64,000 nucleotides of DNA from Hydractinia symbiolongicarpus (lineage: Eukaryota; Cnidaria; Hydrozoa; Anthoathecata; Hydractiniidae), in contig NC_079880.1 in the NCBI RefSeq assembly GCF_029227915.1, positions 28,701,501 to 28,765,500 on the forward strand, given 5' to 3'. The position numbers and the translations under genes are program-made. The first letter of the stretch is position 1, and every line of letters begins with the position of its first letter. The notes beneath the pieces were generated by a model. That model made no database searches. It saw nothing but the letters and a program-made list of their open reading frames with translations, and was not told the DNA's origin. Below are positions 18,528-27,887 of this stretch, in pieces.

Positions 18528-19847
18528 TTAATATAGTACATCCATAATTTCACCGTTTTGTATATTTAATTGAGCATTCATTATTAGATATATGTAAGCG
18601 TTTAAGGATCCAGCTGCCTCGGTCGTCTTTTCAACTTGCAGTGTGATGCCCTCGCTCGCATTTTCAATCCGGCGGCCAGTCCCGTGCAGTGAGTTTTCAT
18701 CTATGGTTCTGAAATCCAGCCATAGAGCATATTTCGTGGTTAGGTAGTCCGCGACCTTCACATCATGTAGTTGCAGATGTTTTTGTATTTCACCGGCGTT
18801 GCCATCCCTTTGCTTGCCCTCCGCAAAATACTTACAAATTTCACCATAATGCTCAAACGGTTGCATCCCCTGAGCGAAAAGTTGGTTAGGCTTACCCTCA
18901 ACTATAGCGGATACCTTTTTGATCTTAGGATTGTAAAACCTACCTGTATCTCGTTTGTAGGCTTTCTCTTCCTCAAACAGAACCAATATACCCTTCAGGG
19001 ACTTGCATGGTGTATTGAATGACCAATTCCATGTTGTGTCTGACTTATCCACCCTAATTTGTCTATGTCTCAGAAATCTGTCATAGAGCACGGCCATGTT
19101 TTGGTATTCATTTGAGAAGAATCTGGCGAGTGTGGGTTGTGTCACAATCTCATATTCTAGAGATATGTTGGAGATTTTGTATTTAGCATCCAGCGCCGGT
19201 GCCGTGGCGGAACCCGAAGGTTTGGTAGGTGTTGATAATACTACCCTGTCATAATTGTTGAATTTTATCTCATAACACACCCTATTACCTAATCCAGCCT
19301 GATAATATGGGATCGTGCTATCCAACATTTCAAAATCTAGTGGTATGGTGAACTTGTTTTTGTATGCATCATAAATAGCTTTGTCCGCTACCTCCGATGC
19401 GTCTTTATCCGCAGCTCCAACTCTCAGTTTCATACAGTTTTCTGTACACCCTTCATCAAAGATGATACCTTGTCTTATTGCATTTCTTTTTTCAGACTTG
19501 GTTAGCCATAAATCTCTGTAGCACCCGAAAAGATCAAAGTCATCAATGCTCAGAATCTCGGTACCCTCGAACTTGATAGCTAGCTTTTTAACAATTGCCC
19601 TCCCGATGTTAGAGGCCAATGTTCTCTTCGTGTCAGCTTTTGACTCGAGATCAATGTCGAAACTTATTTTCGAAGTACCCGGAACAATGACATCATCGTT
19701 ACCTAAATTAGGGAACCTAATCAGGAGTAACTGGTTCTGATCAATCTCACTTGGGTTGTGAGTGACAATTACTTTTTGATGCGTTCCTTTTACGCCATGT
19801 GCGGTTCTAAGTGAACGCTCTGGGTTTAACTTTTTCCCGTATTCCAT
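18528..19847 (-). CDS. Major capsid protein, double jelly-roll
   Basis: 439 residues from ATG 19847, the usual size for Polinton major capsid proteins (the C. elegans F54H12.2-like family). Visible features: N-terminal beta-rich half with VPGTSKISFDIDLES, KLAIKFEGTEILSIDDFDLF and YRDLWLTKSEK; central KFTIPLDFEMLDSTIPYYQ and YEIKFNN; second half with TTWNWSFNTPCKSLKGILVLF, the PNQLFAQGMQPFEHYGE loop and ALWLDFRTIDENSLHGTG. It forms the capsid shell. Placed by family likeness and by position between penton and packaging ATPase. Uninterrupted. Confidence 0.92.
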   Translation of the reverse strand: MEYGKKLNPERSLRTAHGVKGTHQKVIVTHNPSEIDQNQLLLIRFPNLGNDDVIVPGTSKISFDIDLESKADTKRTLASNIGRAIVKKLAIKFEGTEILSIDDFDLFGCYRDLWLTKSEKRNAIRQGIIFDEGCTENCMKLRVGAADKDASEVADKAIYDAYKNKFTIPLDFEMLDSTIPYYQAGLGNRVCYEIKFNNYDRVVLSTPTKPSGSATAPALDAKYKISNISLEYEIVTQPTLARFFSNEYQNMAVLYDRFLRHRQIRVDKSDTTWNWSFNTPCKSLKGILVLFEEEKAYKRDTGRFYNPKIKKVSAIVEGKPNQLFAQGMQPFEHYGEICKYFAEGKQRDGNAGEIQKHLQLHDVKVADYLTTKYALWLDFRTIDENSLHGTGRRIENASEGITLQVEKTTEAAGSLNAYIYLIMNAQLNIQNGEIMDVLY

Positions 19848-19891
19848 GCTACTCCATATTACTTTTTATTTTATTTTACTTTAATTCGGTA

Positions 19892-20455
19892 TCATCTGTC
19901 CGCCGTATCTCTTATGTGTAGGGTAACTGTTGTCTTCATACCACCCCATAGCACCTTACCATCCTGACCTGTGACTCTCATGGTAAGTGATTGAAGTAAA
20001 CCTTTCTTTAGTTTCTTATATTGCGGATTTTTCGGTTCAATATATGTAAAATCACCACCATACTCAGATATATGATATGTCATCAGGTTGTTGCAATATT
20101 CACCATCTTTACGATTTAACGAGTTATCCAATTCATTAAGATTAAAAGGTAGTTCCGTTACACCCTCCATATTGAATATTTTACTCAACTTAGAGTTTCT
20201 AGCTAGTTGTGTTGATTTTACATCACCTCTCACTATTGAATTCAACTCCCTCCCCGTGTAGTGCTGACCCTGTTGTAACCTAACCGTGGTAACTCCATCA
20301 GCCAAGGGTATATCTATTGGAGCTGTAGCTACATATGTGACATTATCCGAAAACGTCTCCACGATCGCAACCTCCTTTGTACCATGTGAGTTGTCTATCG
20401 GTTGATACAAATAGATTTTCTTCTCGCTATTTACGTCCTTTATTGTGATATACAT
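19892..20455 (-). CDS. Minor capsid (penton-like, single jelly-roll) protein
   Basis: 187 residues from ATG 20455. Beta-strand-rich throughout, with YITIKDVNSEKKIYLYQP at the N-terminus, VTTVRLQQGQHYTGRELN in the middle and a C-terminal GLLQSLTMRVTGQDGKVLW followed by TTVTLHIRD. It sits directly upstream of the major capsid gene (44 bp gap), the usual penton position. The call rests on size, fold-like pattern and context more than on a sharp motif. Confidence 0.78.
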   Translation of the reverse strand: MYITIKDVNSEKKIYLYQPIDNSHGTKEVAIVETFSDNVTYVATAPIDIPLADGVTTVRLQQGQHYTGRELNSIVRGDVKSTQLARNSKLSKIFNMEGVTELPFNLNELDNSLNRKDGEYCNNLMTYHISEYGGDFTYIEPKNPQYKKLKKGLLQSLTMRVTGQDGKVLWGGMKTTVTLHIRDTADR

Positions 20456-20493
20456 TATTATATTAGAGATTGTGAATATATTTAAATCAAAGA
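20456..20493. promoter_or_regulatory. Divergent promoter, penton / 394-residue gene
   Basis: Only 38 bp, strongly AT-rich (TGAATATATTTAAATCAAAG), between two divergent ATGs. It must hold both core promoters or 5' leaders if both genes start here. Confidence 0.4.
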
Positions 20494-21678
20494 ATGGATG
20501 ACATTTTCAGATATAACCCGAATGCGACATATAAACCAAATGGAGGGCTTGATCTTCAAATATTGAGCGCCAGGGATCTGTACAAACAGGCCATTATTGT
20601 GTCTGAAAGTGGCTCTTTCCCCGCTTCCTTTCCTAATATTTTTACCAATTATGAACTTAGTCAGAACGCGCAACGTATGAGAATTTGGAATGAGCAACCT
20701 TTTAGATTATGGCAAACCCAGCTAAATTTCGCCACTTGGTGTGCTTCAAGTGCCTGTGGGGTAAGTTCCGAACACCTTAATGATGGTAGATCTATGGTCA
20801 GGTCAATATATCGTTTTCATGTGTATTATCACATTAGACGAATCATTAAGCGCCTGCAGACACCTCTACCCTTTGAGAATAGTTTTAATCAATATGATAA
20901 TCCCTATTCAAATGAGGAATTTCTAAAAATCTGTGGCGAGTATGATGTTGATTCCAACCCCATGAAATACAGAGGTCAGTACTTTTTCAGTTCATATCAA
21001 AAAAGACGTAAAGACTATCCAACTCCCGGGTTGAGTTATTTCACTAACGACTCCATGACGCGGTGGATTGTGGAAAAATCCGATGGATTTACAAAAACGG
21101 GCCTTGTGAAGATCTCAAGCAGTGTTAGGGCCTATGCCTATCTTGTTCTTAGTTCTCAGGCCTCAGCACGCTCCTCCATCCTTGGTAATGATTCAAGTGC
21201 TCTGACCGCCCAAAGAGTTTTTATGAATAACCTTGAAGACATTGTTAACCGTAGGGTTGATATTCAGGAGGATATTAAGCGTTATCAGGATACGTTAAAC
21301 TACGCTTCAAGTAAGGTTGATTATTCGGTTGGACAAGGTATTTATATGTTACCTAGTGACATGAATCTCAGAATTAAGACAGGGGTGGTGGGTTACAACA
21401 ACAAGATTTTGATATCGGGTGAGGATCTTACCATTGGGAATAATCTAAAGGTTAATGTTATTGAAAAAACAGCTGAATCACATAAAAAGAAGCAGGTAAC
21501 ACCCGATCATCCTGATATCCATCCTGATAAACACATTACCGTACACCACGTGGATACTACAGATAAACACATTACTGCACCTTACCACAAAGATACTCCT
21601 CCTACACACGAAGATGAGAAGATAGCTCTTGTGATTGTTATGACAACAGGTTATTTCATATGGTATTTGTTTAGATAA
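20494..21678 (+). CDS. Conserved Polinton protein, C-terminal membrane anchor
   Basis: 394 residues from ATG 20494. A globular N-terminal two-thirds carries LNFATWCASSACGVS (77-91, C83 and C88), RFHVYYHIRRIIKRLQTPLP and GLSYFTNDSMTRWIVEKSDG. A His/Thr/Asp-rich low-complexity linker (about 320-372) follows, with repeated DKHIT and HPD units, ending in one membrane helix IALVIVMTTGYFIWYLF. I recognise the WCASSACGVS-type region as conserved among cnidarian-type Polintons; function unknown. A stalk plus anchor suggests a virion-surface or membrane protein (inference). Divergent from the capsid operon and intact. Confidence 0.8.
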   Translation: MDDIFRYNPNATYKPNGGLDLQILSARDLYKQAIIVSESGSFPASFPNIFTNYELSQNAQRMRIWNEQPFRLWQTQLNFATWCASSACGVSSEHLNDGRSMVRSIYRFHVYYHIRRIIKRLQTPLPFENSFNQYDNPYSNEEFLKICGEYDVDSNPMKYRGQYFFSSYQKRRKDYPTPGLSYFTNDSMTRWIVEKSDGFTKTGLVKISSSVRAYAYLVLSSQASARSSILGNDSSALTAQRVFMNNLEDIVNRRVDIQEDIKRYQDTLNYASSKVDYSVGQGIYMLPSDMNLRIKTGVVGYNNKILISGEDLTIGNNLKVNVIEKTAESHKKKQVTPDHPDIHPDKHITVHHVDTTDKHITAPYHKDTPPTHEDEKIALVIVMTTGYFIWYLFR

Positions 21679-21712
21679 AGAATGACGTCAATTAAATGTC
21701 AATCAAGCCGGA

Positions 21713-21829
21713 ATAACAATAGAGAAACAATGCATTCCTTACATACCAAATATCCTTAGCAACGGCTACTTTCGTTTTGAATTTTTTCTTATGTAAACAA
21801 CTTTCTGGTATGTAAAATCCTATTGTTAT
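21713..21829. repeat. Long interrupted inverted repeat
   Basis: ATAACAATAG (21713) and TTACATACCA (21739) pair perfectly and in order with TGGTATGTAA (21806) and CTATTGTTAT (21820). The internal loop is uneven (16 versus 4 nt) and the apical loop is 57 nt. It starts 34 nt past the stop of the 394-residue gene and touches the left edge of the tandem cargo. It could be a decayed small inverted-repeat transposon or a 3'-end signal. Confidence 0.5.
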
Positions 21830-21854
21830 CAATATAGAAAGTGTTGCGGAGAGG

Positions 21855-22060
21855 TTGCCAAGGCAAAGGCATTAAGCACGGCAAGGAAAGGGAAAAGGCA
21901 GGCAAGGAAATGGGAAGAGGAATCAGGAAGGCAGGGGTAGGCAAGGCATGGGAGCCACAGGCAAGGACATAGTAGGCAGGCACCAGAAAAGGCATAGGAA
22001 GGGTAGGCAAAGAAAGGCACGGTCAGTGCTGGCAAGGCAATGGAACGGCAAGGCAGGGGT
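21855..22060 (+). repeat. Purine-rich GGCAAGG degenerate repeat, unit 1
   Basis: Irregular short repeats of GGCAAGG, GGCATGG and GGCAGG with one strand almost free of pyrimidine runs. Mirrored in unit 2 at about 24606-24811. The frames that cross it are low-complexity artefacts. Confidence 0.7.
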
Positions 22061-22346
22061 GCATGACTTTAATAGAAAATCTCCACCTTACAACTCAAAG
22101 ATTGCGTATACTCAATATTATCGAATTTATCTCAGGTCAATATACAGTGAATCATAGCCATTACAAGTATTTAAACAATCGGTCATAACGACATATCATT
22201 TTTTTGATAAATCTGAGATTAACTTGGTTCCAATGACAACAACATCAAAAAGTCAAGATATAGAAATAATCAGAGAAGTCTTACTTAAAGATTACCTATT
22301 ATATGAAAACCTGGTTGTTGTAGGTGCAAGATAATTATGTTTTCCT

Positions 22347-22415
22347 AGCCCTGTCCAGGATTTGAACCTGGATCTCTCATTTGCATGAGTGTCATAGCCA
22401 TTAGACCAGCAGGGC
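22347..22415 (-). tRNA. tRNA-like pseudogene, unit 1
   Basis: 69 nt with a clear T arm (CCAGG TTCAAAT CCTGG), acceptor pairs GCCCTG/CAGGGC, an A-box-like TGGTCTAATGG and a good B box GGTTCAAATCC. The anticodon arm is abnormal: the best stem has an A/A mismatch and the loop has six bases (GCAAAT), so no anticodon can be assigned. No intron or encoded CCA. It may be a decayed tRNA gene or the head of a tRNA-derived SINE. Confidence 0.55.
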
Positions 22416-24009
22416 ATAAACATAAATATATATACAAAACTTTACAGGTGAGTATTATATACACTTAGGAATTTACGCTGGTTAAGCCACAAGTAACTGT
22501 GTTACCTGGCGTTAAACGCTTGATGGAACAATTAATACAAATTTTAAACTGTACCACAAAATCATAAATCGAGTGAAACACACAACATTTAAGGTGTGTC
22601 GGGTGTGTAATTATATTTTTCAGATTCAAAAAATATATATTTCCTTCAACTTTAGCTTGAATAGAAACACAATTTACATATTGTGCCATGTCATAGCGAA
22701 AACTGTTTCACAAAATGTTCCCGGTAAAACGTAAAATATATATGTACTTTAATCTGTGGTGCACCATTAGTATAGGTAAACAAACCCTTTCAAAAAAACT
22801 TTAGCACAACTTCTGTTAAATAGAAACACAGGTAATAGCTTGTCGTTAACACTAGGCTGAGTGATTAGTACAAATATACTGTGGGGCACATCCGAAAAAC
22901 TTTGGTTCAAATAAACAGACAGTAAACACCCTGTTGTTATCCTACACAGCTAAAACAATCATGCAGCACTTTTATTTTGCGGAAAAGTTTTTGTAACATT
23001 TAAAAATAAAAACACTGCTTAAAACCTGTTTTTATGCTCCTAAAGAATCCTGCAATATTTTATGGGAAAAGTTTGTGCTAGATCAAAAATTAATCATAAA
23101 ATCGAACAACCGTAATACATTTTAAAAAAAACCTTTACTGCAACTTCGGTTTAAAAAAACACAGCGGAAACAGCCTGTTGTTAGCCTGTGCAGCTAAAAA
23201 TCAAATAGCAGTATATGTTTTGTTTGCAAACAAGTTTTTATGACAGTAGGATAAAAATCTCTTATTCCAGACTGAACAGAAACATCATTAGAGCCACATG
23301 TGTATAAGGATCGGGTCAAGTTACAAAAACAGAAATTATTGGGACATTATTTGTATACATATCGTGAAATTAGGTAAAAAATAATGAATACACTTGGAGA
23401 TTTTCAATACATGTTGACGATTGAACGAGATATCTATCTACATCTACATCTATCTATCTATTTATATATATATATTGAAATAATTTTCGCTTCTGAAACT
23501 TAAGCCGCACTGATGTATGCTTAGCGGCAGGGTTAAAAAAGTTTATTTCCTGACGTGTGTACAATATATATATAGCTAGCTACAACCGTCCACGAAAATA
23601 TAGCTCTCTATTCCCCCTTAATGTTAAGAACTGCCAATTTGTGGCTAAGCAACGTAAACAATTACACGTGACATACCTGTATATAAACATTTACTATCTG
23701 CAAAATATCTAGCTGAACATATGGCTTTCACCCCCTCTATAAAATTTAATGTTATAAAATACCCAACTTGACCTCGTAAGTGGGAAGGGAAGTATCTGTA
23801 GAATTATATATAGGTATGTACTTTTGCTGATTTCGCTAAACATTTTTTGCCCTTGAACTTTGGTCTAAAATTGGACCATTGTGGATTGTCGCTAGAACAA
23901 GCTATGTAATGGGACATTCCTAATCAGAGTAGAATTATATCACTTATATACTGTGTCATAAGTATAAGCTAGGTGGCCTATCTCATTGAAAATCTGTCCA
24001 AAAGAATTT

Positions 24010-24190
24010 TTCTATGCTAGCTATGTAGATAATTTTATGCTAGCTTAATTAGCTAATTTTATGCCAGCTAAGTAGTTAAATTTATGCTAGCTCTGTAGCC
24101 AGTTTTATGCTAGCTGTATATGTTATATGTTTGTTCTATTGCTCTATTTTATGCCAGCCAGCTTAGTCAGTAGTTTTATGCTAGCTAGCC
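24010..24190 (+). repeat. GCTAGC minisatellite, unit 1
   Basis: About six imperfect units of roughly 25-35 bp with the core TTTTATGCTAGCT or TTTTATGCCAGCT, often followed by GTAG. The palindromic GCTAGC core recurs. A diverged version lies in unit 2. Confidence 0.75.
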
Positions 24191-25097
24191 TTAAGTGTAA
24201 GTGAGAATAAGAAAGGGTTCGTTACATGTAAAAAATAGTTAGCCTTTCTTCCTTTTCTTGAACAATACGATATAGCTTCAGATTAACGAAAGTTTGAGTT
24301 TTAACAAACAACAAACACTCCTTCGCCGTGCTATAAACAAGTTGTCTCGCTTACTAAAAAATGTACTAGAGAATGACCATATTAAATTGCTGGATTACTG
24401 TGATCCTTTGGACGAAATTTTAATATTTCCATAGTAACCATGATAATTTGGATGTATAGGGACGAAATCCTATATACTCTCCACCGTACTTACATTTCCT
24501 TTATATTTGGCTTATATAATGAGGAAATAGGCTCCGCTACGCTCCGTGCGCTGACGCGCACTCCGCTTCTCTCCGCAAATCAATATAGAAAGTGTTGCGG
24601 AGAGGTTGCCAAGGCAAAGGCATTAAGCACGGCAAGGAAAGGGCAAAGGCAGGCAAGGAAATAGGAAGAGGAATCAGGAAGGCAGGGGTAGGCAAGGCAT
24701 GGGAGCCACAGACAAGGACATAGTAGGCAGGCACCAGAAAAGGCATAGGAAGGGTAGGCAAAGAAAGGCACGGTCAGTGCTGGCAAGGCAATGGAACGGC
24801 AAGGCAGGGGTGCATGACTTTAATAGAAAATCTCCACCTTACAACTCAAAGATTGCGTATACTCAATATTATCAAATTTATCTCAGGTCAATATACAGTG
24901 AATCATAGCCATTACAAGTATTTAAACAATCGGTCATAACGACATATCATTTTTTGATAAATCTGAGATTACCTTGGTTCCAATGACAACAACATTAAAA
25001 AGTCAAGATATAGAAATAATCAGAGAAGTCTTACTTAAAGATAACCTATTATATGAAAACCTGGTTGTTGTAGGTGCAAGATAATTATGTTTTTCCT

Positions 25098-25166
25098 AGC
25101 CCTGTCCAGGATTTGAACCTGGATCTCTCATTTGCAAGAGTGTCATAGCCATTAGACCAGCAGGGC
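25098..25166 (-). tRNA. tRNA-like pseudogene, unit 2
   Basis: The partner of 22347-22415, with one base different: the anticodon stem now pairs fully (CTCTT/GAGAG, with one G-T pair) but the loop is still six bases. This is probably the more ancestral form. Confidence 0.55.
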
Positions 25167-26614
25167 ATAAACATAAATATATATACAAAACTTTACAGGT
25201 GAGTATTATATACACTTAGGAATTTACGCTGGTTAAGCCACAAGTAACTGTGTTACCTGGCGTTAAACGCTTGATGGAACAATTAATACAAATTTTAAAC
25301 TGTACCACACAATCATAAATCGAGTGAAACACACAACATTTAAGGTGTGTCGGGTGTGTAATTATATTTTTCAGATTCACAAAATATATATTTCCTTCAA
25401 CTTTAGCTTGAATAGAAACACAATTTACATATTGTGCCATGTCATAGCGAAAACTGTTTCACAAAATGTTCCCATAAAAACCTAAAATATATATGTACTT
25501 TAATCTGTGGTGCACCATTAGTATAGGTAAACAAACCCTTTCAAAAAAACTTTAGCACAACTTCTGTTAAATAGAAACACAGATAATAGCTTGTTGTTAA
25601 CACTAGGCTGAGTGATTAGTACAAATATACTGTGGCGCACATCCGAAAAACTTTGGTTCAAATAAACAGACAGTAAACACCCTGTTGTTATCCTACACAG
25701 CTAAAACAATCATGCAGCACTTTTATTTTGCGGAAAAGTTTTTGTAACATTTAAAAATAAAAACACTGCTCAAAACCTGTTTTTATGCTCCTAAAGAATC
25801 CTGCAATATTTTATGGGAAAAGTTTGTGCTAGATCAAAAATTAATCATAAAATCGGACAGCCGTAATACATTTTTAAAAAAACCTTTACTGCAACTTCGG
25901 TTTAAAAAAACACAGCGGAAACAGCCTGTTGTTAGCCTGTGCAGATAAAAATCAAATAGCAGTATATGTTTTGTTTGCAAACAAGTTTTTATGACAGTAG
26001 GATAAAAATCTCTTATTCCAGACTGAACAAAAACATCATTAGAGCCACATGTGTAAGGATCGGGTCAAGTTACAAAAACAGAAGTTATTGCGACATTATT
26101 TGTATACATATCGTGAAATTAGGTAAAAAATAATGAATACACTTGAAGATTTTCAATACATGTTGACGCTTGAACGAGATATCTATCTACATCTACATCT
26201 ATCTATCTATATATATATATATTGAAATAATTTTCGCTTCTGCAACTTAAGCCGCACTGATGTATGCTCAGCGGCAGGGTTAAAAAAGTTTATTTCCTGA
26301 CGTGTGTACAATATATATAGCTAGCTACAACGGTCCACGAAAATATAGCTCTCTATTCCCCCTTAATGTTAAGAACTGCCCATTTGTGGCTAAGCAACGT
26401 AAACAATTACACGTGACATACCTGTATATAAACATTTACTATCTGCAAAATATCTAGCTGGATATGTTTGGCCATTTTGTGGACGATTGTAGCTAGAACA
26501 AGCTGTATGATGGGACATTCCTACAGAGTAGAATTATCTCACTCACTGTGTAGTATATATGTATAATAGCTAGCTAGATAGAGGATAGGTAGAAAATCAG
26601 TCTCAAACAATTTT

Positions 26615-26855
26615 TCTATGCTAGCTATGTTGCTGATTTTATGCCAGCAAAAATAGCAATTTATTGCTAGCTACATGGGTAGTTCTATCCCAGCTAAGTA
26701 GTTAATTTTCTGCAAGCTTTGTAGCTAGTTTTATGCTAGCTATATTGCATTGTTTGTTTGTTTTTATGCTAGCTAACTCTTACAGTAGCTAGGTAGCTAA
26801 ATGCTATCTAAGTTCTATTATTATTCTATCTAAATCTGCAGTTTTAAGCTAGCTA
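26615..26855 (+). repeat. GCTAGC minisatellite, unit 2
   Basis: Diverged version of the unit 1 minisatellite, with ATGCTAGCTATGTTG, ATTGCTAGCTACATG, ATGCTAGCTATATT and other variants. More degenerate and longer than in unit 1. Confidence 0.7.
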
Positions 26856-26949
26856 GCCTTAAGTGTGAGTGAGAATAAGAAAAAGTTCATTACATGTAAA
26901 GGAATAGTGATATACTAGCTAGCTAAAAACATACCCTTTCTTCGTTTTC

Positions 26950-27258
26950 TTGAACAAGCCCTTCCGTCAGTTGCGATATAGCTTAGATTACCGAAAGTTT
27001 GAGTTTGAGGCGCTGTGTCCGAAAAAAAAGTCATGTGATATTAGTGAAATTAATATGTGTATCACGTGCCTAAAAATTGTAGGCAAACTTAATCTCAACT
27101 GGAAACAGCACCATTTACGCTTGGTTAAAAAACAACAAACACTCCTTCGCCGTGCTATAAACAAGTTGTCTCGCTTACTAAAAAATGTACTAGAGAATGA
27201 CCATATTAAATTGCTGGATTACTGTGATCCTTTGGACGAAATTTTAATATTTCCATAG
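26950..27258 (+). other. Possible gene remnant at end of cargo unit 2
   Basis: An open frame of about 102 codons without a good start ATG. It has a CPKKKSCDISEINMCITCLK cysteine cluster (C at residues 24, 29, 37, 40), then basic Leu-rich sequence (QQTLLRRAINKLSRLLKNVL) and ends CDPLDEILIFP. Unit 1 keeps only the last part (about 24306-24434) after an internal deletion. It could be a terminal exon of a captured gene or chance. Not recognised. Confidence 0.35.
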
Positions 27259-27507
27259 TAACCATGATAATTTGGATGTATAGGGACGAAATCCTATATA
27301 CTCTCCACCGTACTTACATTTCCTTTATATTTGGCTTATATAATGAGGAAATAGGCTCCGCTACGCTCCGTGCGCTGACGCGCACTCCACTTCTCTCCGC
27401 AATAAGCGTTTGATTGACAGATGGTAGATAACAAAAACTGCTTTCCGATAGAATCTATAAAGTGGTATAAAGTGGTATAAAGAGATATAATCGTGAATAT
27501 AAACACA

Positions 27508-27843
27508 ATGGCTTTTCCAACAGTTGAAGAATTTGAACAAAACATAGAACAAGTTACTCCAATCATAAAGTGGAGAGAGCTGCCTAAAAACGATATTTAC
27601 CTTGTTAAATATGTGAAAGAGATGGAAATATCAAGACCTGGTGCTCTTTCTGAAAAATCTATGTATGCGGAGGTTCAAGATAGAATGGGAAATAAATATA
27701 AGACATGGTTGCCCGCAAGACTTTGTGATGAATTGAAGGATTATGGTTGGAAGGGTGATGCCTTTGTCAGATCAAATGGTCTCAAACAATCTCAAAACAA
27801 TCATCAAAATCGATTCTTCAGTTATGACATTATGTGGCGCTAA
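27508..27843 (+). CDS. Small conserved protein next to right TIR
   Basis: 111 residues from ATG 27508 (MAFPTVEEFEQ); the frame extends upstream only to a GTG, so this ATG is preferred. Beta-rich middle: ITPIIKW-type strand near residue 20, DIYLVKYVKEM, then AEVQDRMGNKYKTWLPARL and a C-terminal FFSYDIMW. The pattern of short strands with a KTWLPARL segment resembles small OB-fold-like proteins seen near ends of cnidarian Polintons, so nucleic-acid binding is a guess. The cargo separates it from the rest of the element. Its stop is followed by a hairpin that runs into the TIR. Confidence 0.7.
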   Translation: MAFPTVEEFEQNIEQVTPIIKWRELPKNDIYLVKYVKEMEISRPGALSEKSMYAEVQDRMGNKYKTWLPARLCDELKDYGWKGDAFVRSNGLKQSQNNHQNRFFSYDIMWR

Positions 27844-27862
27844 ACCTTGCAACATTGCAATC

Positions 27863-27887
27863 ATCTTTACTTGTTTCTGGTAAAGAT
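27863..27887 (+). terminator. 3' hairpin after terminal gene
   Basis: 9-pair stem ATCTTTACT/GGTAAAGAT (one T-G pair) with a 7-nt loop, 20 nt past the stop at 27843. Its last two bases are the first of the TIR. It is the sister of the integrase hairpin at 13371-13395. Confidence 0.7.

Larger units (their letters stand above)
21828..24578. mobile_element. Cargo unit 1, non-Polinton noncoding insert
   Basis: 2751 bp repeated in tandem as 24579-27402. The unit starts ATCAATATAGAAAGTG, then TTGCGGAGAG, and ends in the inverted counterpart CTCTCCGCAA, so its ends are short inverted repeats. Inside: a purine-rich GGCAAGG tract (21855-22050), a tRNA-like gene, about 1.6 kb of AT-rich sequence with no ORF, TA and ATCT simple repeats (23440-23475), a GCTAGC minisatellite and a GC-rich end (24529-24578). 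Not a known Polinton module. It might be a nonautonomous DNA transposon or captured host DNA. Confidence 0.75.
24579..27402. mobile_element. Cargo unit 2, tandem copy
   Basis: 2824 bp, closely matching unit 1 with an offset of 2751 bp through most of its length. It keeps the TTGCGGAGAG (24595) and CTCTCCGCAA (27393) ends. It diverges around 26455-26950, where the minisatellite differs and about 100 bp that unit 1 has lost are retained (compare 27013-27126 with 24295-24305). Because one boundary copy of ATCAATATAGAAAGTG lies between the units, they arose by tandem duplication rather than by two independent insertions. Confidence 0.75.

Noticed and set aside
17930-18553. ATPase start at 18553
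   Set aside because: That frame begins with GTG inside the capsid gene; ATG 18526 falls just after the capsid stop and gives a normal family length.
21789-22035. Proline/leucine-rich minus-strand frames in the cargo (also 24537-24786)
   Set aside because: Read from the GGCAAGG purine-rich repeat; low complexity, several overlapping frames, and no conserved start.
22465-22689. 74-codon minus-strand frame in cargo unit 1 and its twin at 25216-25440
   Set aside because: It is conserved between units only because the units are recent duplicates. AT-rich with no motif; weak as a gene.
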